From assembly GCF_004217565.1 (NCBI RefSeq), contig NZ_SHLA01000001.1, forward strand, positions 3,410,001-3,474,000: 64,000 bases of DNA. Reading direction: 5' to 3'. The first letter of the stretch is position 1. Each line of letters starts with the position of its first letter. The notes beneath the pieces were generated by a model. It saw nothing but the letters and a program-made list of their open reading frames with translations. It was not told the DNA's origin and ran no database searches. The stretch is from Zhihengliuella halotolerans. GTDB taxonomy: Bacteria > Actinomycetota > Actinomycetes > Actinomycetales > Micrococcaceae. A program made the position numbers and the translations under genes. Shown here piece by piece: positions 54,142-63,969 of this stretch.

Positions 54142-55854
54142 CTACCCGCGCTTGTCGGCGTCGGCGGCGATGTTCTCCCGTTCCTCGTCGAGGTCGCTGA
54201 GCGGCCCCGCGCGGCGGGCCCGGTTCATCGCGGTGACGGCCTCGATGATGACCCAGATCGCGGCGATCAGGATGATGACGTCGAGGACGAGAAGCAGCCA
54301 GTTGCCAGCCGCGTAGAACTGGCCCATCTGCACGAACAGCGCGATCACGCTCATGACGAGCACGAACGTCAGCGGGATGAGGGCCGGCAGCACCGGGCGG
54401 CGCTTGCGGATGAGCATGACCGCGACGATGGAGAGGGTCAGACCCGCGAGGATCTGGTTGGTGGTGCCGAAGAGCGGCCAGATGAGCATGCCGCCGGAGC
54501 CGTCGGCACCGGCGGAGAACGTCAGGCCGACGGTGATGACGAGGACAATCAGCGTCGCGGGCAGGGGCTTGAGGCGGAAGCCGGCGATCTGGCCCATCTC
54601 CGAGACCACGAAGCGCTGCAGGCGGATGCCGGTGTCCATCGTGGTCGCGGCGAAGAGCACGGCCATGGTCGCGAGGATCGTGCCGGAGAGGGACTCGGGG
54701 ATGCCGAGGCCCTGGTTCACGATCGCCCCGCCGCCGGTGACGAACGCGCCGACGCCGCCTTCGCCGAAGGCCGAGTAGACCTCTTCCCACGCGGCGACCG
54801 TCTGGAAGCCGGCGGAGACGGCGATGACCGTGCCGAGCGCCAGCAGGCCCTCGCCGACGGCGCCGAAGTAGCCCACGAACCGGGCGTCGGTCTCCTTGTT
54901 GAGCTGCTTCGCCGTCGTGCCGGAGGCGACGATCCCGTGGAAGCCGGAGATCGCTCCGCACGCGATGGTGACGAACAGCAGCGGCACGATCGAGGGGGTG
55001 CCCTCCGGCACGTTGGTGTTGAACGCCGGCGCCATCATGGACGGGCCGGAAATGATGATCGCCGCGTAGAGGATGCCGAGCGCGATGAACAGCTGCAGGC
55101 CGTTGATGTAGTCGCGCGGCTGCAGGAGCATCCAGACCGGCAGCAGCGAGGCGATGCCCGCGTAGAGGAAGAGGACGACGATCCAGAACGCGTTGGCGCT
55201 CAGGCCCATGATCGTGTCCGGCAGGATGATCGGGAACGCGTCGCCGAGCAGCATGAGCGCGTAGAGCGCGACGACGCCGACGATCGAGACGACCGGCAGC
55301 GACCACTTGAGCTTGTAGATCGCCTGCCCGATCAGGACCGCGACGACGACGGCGCCCCACGCGGGGATGACCGCCGTCGGAGTGGTGACCAGCAGGTTGG
55401 AGATGACGACGGCGAAGGCCGCGTTGACCATGAGCAGGACCAGGAAGATGACCACGAGGAAGAGGTTGCGCCCGTGGCGGCCGATGTAGCGGCCGGCGAG
55501 CGTGCCGATCGACTGGCCCTTGTGCCGGTTGGAGGCCCAGAGCGCGCCGAGGTCGTGCATGCCGGCGAAGAAGATCGTTCCGAGAGTGACCCAGAGCAGG
55601 GCCGGCAGCCAGCCCCAGATGACCGCGATCGCCGGTCCGACGATCGGGGCCGCTCCGGCGACGGACGTGAAGTGGTGGCCCCACAGGACGTACTTGTTGG
55701 TCGGGACGTAGTCGATGCCGTCTTCGAGCTCGTGGGCCGGTGTCTTGAAATCCGGGTCGAGCGCGTAGACCTTCTTGGCCAGGAACTTGGAATAGAACAA
55801 GTAGCCCGCGACGATCATCGCGATGCCTATCAGTGCCAGAACGACGGAGTTCAC
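54142..55854 (-). CDS. cstA: Carbon starvation protein CstA
   Basis: A 570-aa membrane protein with about 16 spans; conserved blocks WGHHFTSVAGAAPIVGPAIA, GMHDLGALWASNRHKG and ISGFHGIVASGTTAKQL are typical of CstA, a pyruvate/peptide transporter family induced on carbon starvation. First gene of an operon with the cory-CC-star and ArsA-type genes. A CRP/GlxR-like site lies about 115 nt upstream. Confidence 0.93.
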   Translation of the reverse strand: MNSVVLALIGIAMIVAGYLFYSKFLAKKVYALDPDFKTPAHELEDGIDYVPTNKYVLWGHHFTSVAGAAPIVGPAIAVIWGWLPALLWVTLGTIFFAGMHDLGALWASNRHKGQSIGTLAGRYIGRHGRNLFLVVIFLVLLMVNAAFAVVISNLLVTTPTAVIPAWGAVVVAVLIGQAIYKLKWSLPVVSIVGVVALYALMLLGDAFPIILPDTIMGLSANAFWIVVLFLYAGIASLLPVWMLLQPRDYINGLQLFIALGILYAAIIISGPSMMAPAFNTNVPEGTPSIVPLLFVTIACGAISGFHGIVASGTTAKQLNKETDARFVGYFGAVGEGLLALGTVIAVSAGFQTVAAWEEVYSAFGEGGVGAFVTGGGAIVNQGLGIPESLSGTILATMAVLFAATTMDTGIRLQRFVVSEMGQIAGFRLKPLPATLIVLVITVGLTFSAGADGSGGMLIWPLFGTTNQILAGLTLSIVAVMLIRKRRPVLPALIPLTFVLVMSVIALFVQMGQFYAAGNWLLLVLDVIILIAAIWVIIEAVTAMNRARRAGPLSDLDEERENIAADADKRG

Positions 55855-55966
55855 GGCGGCGCCTCCTCTTTGAGCGGTGTGAGCGGTGCGGTTCGGTCTC
55901 CGCGGCGCGGGAGCTGGTCCCTGACCGGGGTGTGACCTGATGACTTGCCTCCCAGCGTACGCCGTC

Positions 55967-55982
55967 CGTGCCGTGGCTCACA
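55967..55982 (-). promoter_or_regulatory. Possible CRP/GlxR-type site upstream of cstA
   Basis: CGTGCCGTGGCTCACA agrees with TGTGA-N6-TCACA at 8 of 10 defined positions. cstA genes are commonly cAMP-receptor controlled. No second site was seen; this is a weak call. Confidence 0.3.
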
Positions 55983-56073
55983 TGAGGGGCGCGGGGTTCG
56001 AGTAGGGATGCCTTGCCGACGATGGAGGGATGCTGGCGTCCCCCTGTTGCATGTCACGTTGTGTCGTTAAGGT

Positions 56074-56109
56074 GGTGGCAACAGCGGTGGCAACAGCGGC
56101 GACGACAGC
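56074..56109 (+). repeat. 12-bp tandem repeat before the lipoprotein gene
   Basis: GGTGGCAACAGC occurs twice head to tail (56074-56085, 56086-56097) followed by a degenerate third copy GGCGACGACAGC (56098-56109). It ends 12 nt before the ATG at 56122, so it lies in the leader. Confidence 0.75.
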
Positions 56110-56121
56110 GGGGAGAAGACC

Positions 56122-56676
56122 ATGGGGCCGGTACGGAAACAGTCGCCGAGACGGGGGGCTGCAGTCGCGGGGATGGTGATGCTCGCCGCGCTCGCCCTGG
56201 CCGCTTGCGCCGGGGACGCGGAGGAGCCCACCGCGAGTGCGAGCCCGACGGGCGGCAGCGCGTCCGCACCGCCCGCGTCGGATGCCCCGTCGGAAGGGGA
56301 CGACGGGTTCCCTGATGACTGGGAAGAACCCGCGCTGTGGTGGATCGTCGAGAAGTACGACGACGAACTGGTTCTGGCCGGCACGGCGAATTCCGATCAG
56401 GAGGGGGTCAGAGAGTCGAGATTGGATCACCAGGTCGCGCTTGATTCGAGTGAATTCGAGGTCCACGTGTACTGCACGCCCGTCGGAGCGGCGGCCGTGT
56501 TGGAGACGAATTCCCAGCGGACGGACATCGAATGCCCTGGCACCGAGGACCCGCAGGTCGTCCGCGTGAGCGCGGAGGGCCTCGAGACGAGCACCGATAT
56601 GTCGTGGCAGTTGACGCTCGAGGAGACCGGCGAGGACTGGCAGCAGGCCGTCGTCTTCCTGCCCGCCGACTCCTAG
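56122..56676 (+). CDS. Putative secreted lipoprotein
   Basis: A 184-aa exported protein: signal peptide with lipobox LAAC (Cys at about 29), a disordered Ser/Ala/Pro linker (EEPTASASPTGGSASAPP) and a small globular domain with two cysteines (HVYCTPVG; IECPGTE) that may pair. No family recognised. A decayed paralogue follows 400 nt downstream. Confidence 0.7.
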   Translation: MGPVRKQSPRRGAAVAGMVMLAALALAACAGDAEEPTASASPTGGSASAPPASDAPSEGDDGFPDDWEEPALWWIVEKYDDELVLAGTANSDQEGVRESRLDHQVALDSSEFEVHVYCTPVGAAAVLETNSQRTDIECPGTEDPQVVRVSAEGLETSTDMSWQLTLEETGEDWQQAVVFLPADS

Positions 56677-57069
56677 CCGGTCAGTGGCAGGACGAACGCG
56701 CCGTGTGGTGGCAAGCTTCAGCCGGTGGAGGAATACCGGGGGTGGGCCGTCGTCGGCGCCTCAGCGCCCGCCCCGGGAAGCTCCCCGCGGCCCGCGCATG
56801 CGGCCGTGTCACCAGGCGGTGTCCGCCTCATAGCGGGACAGATCGCGGTCGCATGAGCGGTCCGAGGCGGTTCCGACATGGCCACTTGTCGTCAACCGCG
56901 CCCCGCCGCCGCTTCGTTGCCCTCGTTCGGCGAACGCGCCGGTCCGGGGCGCGGGGACGGCAGCCGGCCGATGTCATGTGCGAAACGGATTTGCGCGGAT
57001 CTCTGGTGGATATCCCGCGGTGTCGCTAGGGTATGGCACATAGTGTTTGTGGCAGTTCGGAGGGGGACG
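56677..57069. other. 393-nt non-coding stretch
   Basis: No convincing gene or RNA was found. Frames open here are antisense or low-complexity. The end of the stretch carries a promoter-like TAGGGT and a GGAGGGGG ribosome site serving the decayed lipoprotein that begins at 57070. Confidence 0.5.
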
Positions 57070-57240
57070 ATGGAGTCGGGACGGTTGCGTTCGTCGCAGC
57101 GGGTCGCGGCCGTCGCGGGTGCATTGGTGCTCGCTGCCGGGACGCTAGCCGGATGCACGTGACAGCCGGAGGGGGAGCAGACCGCGAGTGCATCCGCGGC
57201 CTCCCCGGGCGGGGCAGGTCTTCCCCGTCCAGTGCCGTAT
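57070..57240 (+). pseudogene. Decayed lipoprotein gene, paralogue of the preceding one
   Basis: ATG 57070, with GGAGGGGG upstream, encodes a complete signal peptide and lipobox (VAAVAGALVLAAGTLAGC) but a TGA stop (57160-57162) falls one codon after the lipid-anchor Cys. Read past the stop in the same frame, QPEGEQTASASAASPGGAG resembles the linker of the lipoprotein at 56122. The reading then runs into the 3' end of the opposite-strand gene, so the body of the gene is missing. Confidence 0.6.
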
Positions 57241-58109
57241 CAGACGGCTGACGGCAGCGCGTTCGCGACTGTCAGCAGCCGACCGCGCAGCGCATCGGAC
57301 CGCTCGGCGAACTCTTTCTGCAGCCGCACGTACTCGGCCTTGCCCTCCGGCGTTTCGATCCGGATCGGCTCGTAACCCCAATCCGTCAGGTCGTAGGGCG
57401 AAGCCCGCATGTCCATGGTGCGGATGTCCCACGCGAGCTCGAAGCAGTCCATCACCAGCTCGCTCGGAACCGCCGGCGTGAGCTTGTACGCCCACTTGTA
57501 GAGATCCATGTTCGCGTGCAGGCAGCCCGGCTGTTCCAGGTCGCGCTGGGTCTCCCGCGTCGGCTGGAGTTCGTTGAGGGGCACGGCCTCCGGCGTGTAG
57601 AACCGGAACGCGTCGAAGTGCGTGCAGCGGATCCGGTGCTCCTGAACCACCCGGTCCGTCCCGGCGGCGCCGAGCCGCAGGGGCAGGTACTCGTGCCGGA
57701 TCCCGTTGCTCTCCGACTTGTACGCCATCGCCCACTCGTGCAGCCCGAAGCACGCGAAGTTCCCCGGCCGGCTCGCCGTGCCCGCCAGGATGATGCGCGC
57801 GAAGCGGATCGCCTCGGCCCGAGCGGCGCCGAACGCCTCCAGATCGAGGCCCACGCCGCCGTCGTTCTCCGTGTAGAACTTCCAGCCGAGCCGCTGCGCG
57901 GCGGCTGAGCCCTCCAGCACGACGCCGGCGCCCGGGTGCCAGCGCTGCAACTGACCGGGCTTCTGGGTGTAGTAGGTGAAGAGGAAGTCCTCCACGGGGT
58001 GCTTCTGCTGCCGCATCCGGCGCTCGAGAAAGGGCGCGGCGAAGCGCTCCACGCGTGCCTCGTAGGCGGCGGCGCGCGGAAGCCACTCGGATTCGGGGAG
58101 GGAGAGCAT
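57240..58109 (-). CDS. Conserved actinobacterial protein (often labelled 3-methyladenine DNA glycosylase)
   Basis: A 289-aa soluble protein (MLSLPESEW; KHPVEDFLFTYY; RWHPGAG; CFGLHEWAMAY; RCTHFDAFRFYTPEA; PGCLHANMDLYKWAY) rich in conserved His, Cys and aromatic residues. Homologues carry the glycosylase label in databases as I recall, but no HhH-GPD or AlkA/Mpg motif is visible, so I doubt it. The conserved His/Asp/Cys set suggests a metal-binding enzyme. TAGAAT lies 7 nt before ATG 58109, so probably leaderless. Confidence 0.7.
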   Translation of the reverse strand: MLSLPESEWLPRAAAYEARVERFAAPFLERRMRQQKHPVEDFLFTYYTQKPGQLQRWHPGAGVVLEGSAAAQRLGWKFYTENDGGVGLDLEAFGAARAEAIRFARIILAGTASRPGNFACFGLHEWAMAYKSESNGIRHEYLPLRLGAAGTDRVVQEHRIRCTHFDAFRFYTPEAVPLNELQPTRETQRDLEQPGCLHANMDLYKWAYKLTPAVPSELVMDCFELAWDIRTMDMRASPYDLTDWGYEPIRIETPEGKAEYVRLQKEFAERSDALRGRLLTVANALPSAV

Positions 58110-58141
58110 CCCCACCATTCTAGGAGCCGGGAGAGCCGGGG

Positions 58142-58912
58142 TCAGGTCGCGTCCCAGACCTCACGGTAGAACGCGATCCGCTCCGCGTCGGGTTCGACGC
58201 CGTAGCCGGCGTAGACGAGGCCCTCGAAGCCGGGGCCGTAGTTCCAGACCGTGCTCCAGGCCGCTATCGAGAGGTCCGCCCAGAAATCGGCGATACCCAG
58301 GGCGCCGAGGTCCACGTGGGCGCTCCAGTATCCGTCCGCGCCGATGAGGGTGTTCGGCGCGCACGCGTCGCCGTGGCAGACGACGAGTCGGTCGACGCCG
58401 GGCGCCGCGCCGGCCAGTTCCCGCCCGCGCGCCGGGTCCTTCGCGTCGGTCAGGCGCGAGGCCAGCGACCAGTCGAACGGGCAGTCCTCCACGGGCAGTG
58501 CGTCGTGCAGGGCCCGCAGGCCGGCACCGATGGCTCGCGCCGCCTGGTCCGGACGGGCGATCCAGCGGGGCGACACCGCTGCCTCACCGGGAACCGCGGC
58601 CGTGACGAGCAGCTGGGCCCCGTCGTCGTGCCGGGCCGAGTGGAGCGGGCGTGGGACCGGCGTGAACGGCGCGGCCCAGGCCAGGCGCTCGGCCTCGTCC
58701 TCCAGATCGACGCCGGCCGAGGCCGGCGACCATTTGGCGTACTCGACCCCGCCGGACGGCAGGCGCAGCCGGAACGTCAGGCCGCCGAGCTGGTTCAGCC
58801 AGACGGGGACGAGGCGCTCGCCATCGGCGCCGCGGCCGGCGGCGTATTCGGCAACGGGCTCGGGCACCTCGACGTCGGCTTCGGGCGCGGCCGCGAGTGG
58901 TCGGTAGGTCAC
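58142..58912 (-). CDS. APH-type phosphotransferase (aminoglycoside 3'-phosphotransferase-like)
   Basis: A 256-aa kinase-fold protein with the Brenner motif VVCHGDACAPNTL (catalytic Asp, metal Asn) and the DFG-equivalent HVDLGALGIADFWADL. This matches APH(3')-type antibiotic kinases, but many actinobacterial relatives phosphorylate other small molecules. GTG start at 58912 with GAGGAG 4 nt upstream. It is divergent from hipBA. Confidence 0.8.
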   Translation of the reverse strand: MTYRPLAAAPEADVEVPEPVAEYAAGRGADGERLVPVWLNQLGGLTFRLRLPSGGVEYAKWSPASAGVDLEDEAERLAWAAPFTPVPRPLHSARHDDGAQLLVTAAVPGEAAVSPRWIARPDQAARAIGAGLRALHDALPVEDCPFDWSLASRLTDAKDPARGRELAGAAPGVDRLVVCHGDACAPNTLIGADGYWSAHVDLGALGIADFWADLSIAAWSTVWNYGPGFEGLVYAGYGVEPDAERIAFYREVWDAT

Positions 58913-58986
58913 AGGTCTCCTCGATCGGCGAGTACAGCCTATCGTCGCAGGGCTGGACTGCTCCGACGGGGCCCGCGAATGACAGC

Positions 58987-59091
58987 TTAATGTAGCGGAA
59001 TAATCGGCGTTAGTCGTCCCGGGCCTTAATGTGGTCAAAAACCATACATTAAAGGTCGAGGGTGCTAAAGTGGTTGAAAGCGTTGCATTAA
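58987..59091. promoter_or_regulatory. Nested palindromic operator array and promoter of hipBA
   Basis: Four half-sites occur: TTAATGT (58987-58993), TTAATGT (59026-59032), ACATTAA (59046-59052) and GCATTAA (59085-59091). The inner pair and outer pair are both inverted and share one centre at 59039; each inner-outer distance is 39 bp. An extended -10 TGCTAAAGT (59063-59071) lies inside the array, and GAGGGG precedes the ATG. This is a strong candidate for autoregulation by the HipB-like protein. Confidence 0.75.
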
Positions 59092-59104
59092 CGAGGGGTG
59101 GGCG

Positions 59105-59386
59105 ATGAGCGAGCAATTGCGAAGGGTCGGCGCTTCGATGCGTGCCAGGAGAATCGAGCTCGGATTGTCGCAGGTGGAATTCTGCGAGCAGCTGGGGATC
59201 GACAGGAGTCGGATCAGCGCGATCGAGCGCGGCGTCCCTGGCAGGAGCGCAATCCTCGCGGAAGTGGCCGATGCTCTCGGGATGGATCTATTCGCCCTCC
59301 CGCGCGAAGATCGTCGAGCGGCGTCGGTCCGGGCTGAAGATGTCGAGGCGGCAAGCAATCGCCGAGTGGCTAGGAGCCGGCAATGA
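59105..59386 (+). CDS. HipB-like XRE-family antitoxin
   Basis: A 93-aa DNA-binding protein with a Cro/C1-type helix-turn-helix (GLSQVEFCEQLGIDRSRISA at about residues 20-39) and a charged C-terminal tail. It overlaps the HipA-like gene as ATGA, the usual antitoxin-first order. It should bind the palindromic array upstream and neutralise HipA. Confidence 0.85.
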   Translation: MSEQLRRVGASMRARRIELGLSQVEFCEQLGIDRSRISAIERGVPGRSAILAEVADALGMDLFALPREDRRAASVRAEDVEAASNRRVARSRQ

Positions 59387-60669
59387 CTCTCGTCGCTTGG
59401 TTGGATGGAATGCCAGTTGCCCGTCTTGAAGATGCCGGTCCCGGGTACGGTCTCTCACTCCGGTACACGGACGAGGCCATAGCGAAGCATGGCGAGGGAG
59501 CACTTCTCCTGTCGCTACGCTTGCCCGTGCGCCGAGAAGCGTATCCCAGTGTGGCTGCCAAGTACTTTCTGGACGGCCTCCTGCCCGAGGATCATGTCCG
59601 GGCGGCTCTTGCGAACAAGGCGAGACTAGCGACAGAGGACACCTATGGACTCCTCAGAGCCTATGGCCTCGACTGTGCCGGAGCCGTGCAGGTCACGGAG
59701 CCGGCCCAGGGGCCGCAGACGCGGGCCGGCGGTATTTTGTGGCTGAGTGACGATGGGCTGGCCCAGGCGGTATCGGGTCTACCAGCGGCACCGCTGGGCA
59801 TCGGCATCGACCCTGGAGTCCGCTCCAGTCTTGGTGGTATGCAGGGCAAGCTCGCCGTTGTTGTCGATGGCGGTCGTATCGGCGTTCCGCTCGATGGCGA
59901 GCCCTCAACACATATTCTCAAACCCGCGCGAATCAACGAGGACGGCACGGAACTATGGCCGGGCATCGCGGCCGGGGAAAACTTCTGCCTGCAACTCATT
60001 CGAGCCGCTGGAGAGCGATCCCTCAAAGGCAGTGCCGCCGAGAGTCGAGTCCTCAGCATCGGAGGTCGCAGAGCCATCCTCGTAAAGCGCTTCGATCGCG
60101 AAGGCGCGGGCGAGGAACTTCGCCGCGTGCACCAAGAAGATCTTGCGCAGGCCCTCGGGACGAATCAGAAGTACCAGACGGACAGCTTGACGCCGCCTCG
60201 GCTTGTCGATGCCGGTCGTCTGTTGCGGCGGACAGCATCGATCAGGGATGTCACAGCCCTCTTCGAACGCATCGTTCTCGGTGCTGTTCTCGGTGACTGT
60301 GACATGCACGCAAGGAACCTCAGCGTTGTTCTCGATGGTGGAAAAGTAGCTCTGTCGCCCGCCTACGATGTGGTGCCGACGAGTGTCTGGCCTGAGCACG
60401 ATCGAGAGTTGGCGTTGCGTATCGGCACCGAGATCTCGATCGACGAGGTGTCCGGAGGCGACCTTCTCGAGGAGGCAAGTGAATGGGGAATGCGGACTCC
60501 GGCCGCCCGATCGACCTTGCTGAATGTGCTGGCGGAGGCGGAACGACTTCTCCCCGTCATTCTGACGAGGTCGCATGACGAAGGCTGGCACGATCCAGTG
60601 CTTGGAGACCTGGTCCGACAGGCGCAGGAGAGAATCCAGCGCTTGGCTCCGGGGAGCCGCGTGCACTGA
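59383..60669 (+). CDS. HipA-like serine/threonine kinase toxin
   Basis: A 428-aa HipA-family kinase: N-terminal HipA_N region, ATP-binding loop around GGMQGKLAVV, Lys180 in HILKP, catalytic segment GDCDMHARN with D307, and the metal Asp in SPAYD (D329). HipA of E. coli phosphorylates GltX; the target here is unknown. Length is typical. GC content is lower than in neighbouring genes, in line with horizontal spread of such modules. Confidence 0.88.
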   Translation: MTLVAWLDGMPVARLEDAGPGYGLSLRYTDEAIAKHGEGALLLSLRLPVRREAYPSVAAKYFLDGLLPEDHVRAALANKARLATEDTYGLLRAYGLDCAGAVQVTEPAQGPQTRAGGILWLSDDGLAQAVSGLPAAPLGIGIDPGVRSSLGGMQGKLAVVVDGGRIGVPLDGEPSTHILKPARINEDGTELWPGIAAGENFCLQLIRAAGERSLKGSAAESRVLSIGGRRAILVKRFDREGAGEELRRVHQEDLAQALGTNQKYQTDSLTPPRLVDAGRLLRRTASIRDVTALFERIVLGAVLGDCDMHARNLSVVLDGGKVALSPAYDVVPTSVWPEHDRELALRIGTEISIDEVSGGDLLEEASEWGMRTPAARSTLLNVLAEAERLLPVILTRSHDEGWHDPVLGDLVRQAQERIQRLAPGSRVH

Positions 60670-60753
60670 TCAAGTGATGATCGGCTCAAGATCGTCAACC
60701 GACGATCACCGCGGGTTCACATGGCCGTTGACCGCGCAGGGCAGGGTGGAGCC

Positions 60754-62400
60754 ATGGCACATATCTCCCGTCGCTCCCTCGTCCTCGGTTCACTCGCCGC
60801 CGGCGCAACCGGCCTCGCCGCGGCCGTCACCGCAACCCCGGCCGGAGCCTCCGGGTTGCTGCGCCCGGCCGCGCCCTCGCTCGTCCGATCGAGGCTGAGC
60901 CTGCCCTCCGGCATCCAGTTCGGAGATGCCGGCACCGACTCCGCGGTGTTGTGGTCGCGCTCCTCGGGTCCCGGGCGGCTCGTCGCGAAGCTGCGCGCCG
61001 TCGACGCTCAGGGCGCCGTGATCCGCGGCAAGGGCGCCTTCCAGCGCACGCTGCGCGGCCCCTGGGCCACCGAGGACTCCGACTTCACGGCGAAGATTGC
61101 CGCCAACCGCCTGCCGTCGGGCAGCCGGTTCGCCGTCACGATGGCGTTCGAGGACGAGCACGGCACGCTCGGCGAGGCCGCCGACGGCACCTTCACGACG
61201 GCGGCCGGACCCAACGCCGCGGGCCGCTCCCCGGCGCGTGGGGGCGACGTGCCGCGCGGGCAGAGCTTCGTCTGGACGGGCGACACGGCCGGCCAGGGGT
61301 GGGGCATCAACGAGGAGATCGGCGGCATGTTCGCCTACTCGGCGATGCGGGCGACGAAGCCGGACTTCTTCGTCCACTCCGGCGACACCGTCTACGCCGA
61401 CGGCCCGCTGGAGGAGACCGTCGTCGAGCCCGACGGCCAAGTCTGGCGCAACCTGGTGACCGAGGAGGTCTCCAAGGTCGCCGAAACCCTCGACGAGTTC
61501 CGCGGCAACCACCGCTACAACCTCATGGACGCCAACGTGCGCGCCTTCTACTCCGAGGTCCCTGTCATCGCCCAGTGGGATGATCACGAGACGACCAACA
61601 ACTGGTGGCACGGCGAGATCCTCGAGGACGACCGCTATACCGTGCGCGACGTCGACACGCTCGCCGCCCGCGGCCGCCGCGCGTGGCAGGAATACCAGCC
61701 GATCGCGAACCCGCGGGCCATGGCGCGCGGCACCGGATTCGAGCCGGCGCGCATCTACCGGAAGATTGAACGCGGCGCACAGCTGGACCTCTTCTGCCTC
61801 GACATGCGCACCTTCAAGAGCGAGAACACTGCAGGGCTCGAATCGCATGCGACGAGCATCCTCGGCGAGGAGCAGCTGCAATGGCTCATCAAGGGGGTCA
61901 AGAAGTCCAAAGCCACGTGGAAGGTGATCCTCGCGGATCTGCCGCTGGGCATCATTGTGCCCGACGGTGACGCTCAGGAATCGATCTCTAACGCCGACCA
62001 CGGGGCGCCGCTGGGCCGCGAGCTCGAGCTGGCCCGGCTGCTGAAGGCGTTCAAGGCGGCGGGCGTGAAGAACATCGTCTGGCTGACGGCCGACGTGCAC
62101 TACTGCGCCGCCCACCACTACTCACCCGAGCGCGCGGCCTTCACCGACTTCGACCCGTTCTGGGAGTTCGTCGCGGGTCCCATCAGCGCCGGCTCCTTCG
62201 GTCCGAACAAGATGGACGGCACGTTCGGCCCGGACGTCGTCTTCGCGAAGGCCGGCGAGCGGCCCAATCAGTCCCCACGCGACGGGAAGAGCCAGTTCTT
62301 CGGCCACGTCGCGCTCGACGAGGCGGACACCTTTACGGTGAGCCTGCGCAACGGGCTCGGGGAGACGGTCTTCACCCGGATCCTGACACCCGAGCGGTAG
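60754..62400 (+). CDS. phoD: PhoD-like alkaline phosphatase, Tat-exported
   Basis: A 548-aa metallophosphatase with a twin-arginine signal (SRRSLVLGS, then hydrophobic stretch to GASG), an N-terminal PhoD domain and the metal-site motifs FFVHSGDTVYADG, QWDDHETTNNWW, and ADVHYCAAHHY. PhoD hydrolyses phosphodiesters and monoesters at the cell surface, using Fe and Ca. The ATG at 60754 has GGAG nearby; an earlier ATG at 60721 lacks a ribosome site and would bury the Tat motif. Confidence 0.9.
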   Translation: MAHISRRSLVLGSLAAGATGLAAAVTATPAGASGLLRPAAPSLVRSRLSLPSGIQFGDAGTDSAVLWSRSSGPGRLVAKLRAVDAQGAVIRGKGAFQRTLRGPWATEDSDFTAKIAANRLPSGSRFAVTMAFEDEHGTLGEAADGTFTTAAGPNAAGRSPARGGDVPRGQSFVWTGDTAGQGWGINEEIGGMFAYSAMRATKPDFFVHSGDTVYADGPLEETVVEPDGQVWRNLVTEEVSKVAETLDEFRGNHRYNLMDANVRAFYSEVPVIAQWDDHETTNNWWHGEILEDDRYTVRDVDTLAARGRRAWQEYQPIANPRAMARGTGFEPARIYRKIERGAQLDLFCLDMRTFKSENTAGLESHATSILGEEQLQWLIKGVKKSKATWKVILADLPLGIIVPDGDAQESISNADHGAPLGRELELARLLKAFKAAGVKNIVWLTADVHYCAAHHYSPERAAFTDFDPFWEFVAGPISAGSFGPNKMDGTFGPDVVFAKAGERPNQSPRDGKSQFFGHVALDEADTFTVSLRNGLGETVFTRILTPER

Positions 62401-62438
62401 GCCGCGCGACGCAAGGAGGGCCCGTCCCGGCACCGGGA

Positions 62439-63725
<1,287 letters not shown>

Positions 63726-63969
63726 GCCGCAGCACTCTCCCAGGGGTTGGTCTTCCTGCGCCGGACTGCGGCGCCGTGCCTCGTGACACTGCCGAACAGT
63801 CTAGCGAGCAGGAGTCGACGCCGCCGTGTTCGATGACCCCAAAAGGTCACATTCGCCGCGTGGGATTTCATACCGTGGGAGGTACTGGGGACGCACGCTC
63901 GTTGCCTAAAGTTGAGAGTGCGGGGCCGACGTTGCCCGCAGCAACGCATGAAGCATCAGGAGGACCGCC

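Noticed and set aside
58142-58912. Clinical-type aminoglycoside resistance gene
   Set aside because: The APH fold is clear, but such kinases are common in actinobacterial chromosomes and no mobile element flanks it; resistance cannot be claimed from sequence alone.
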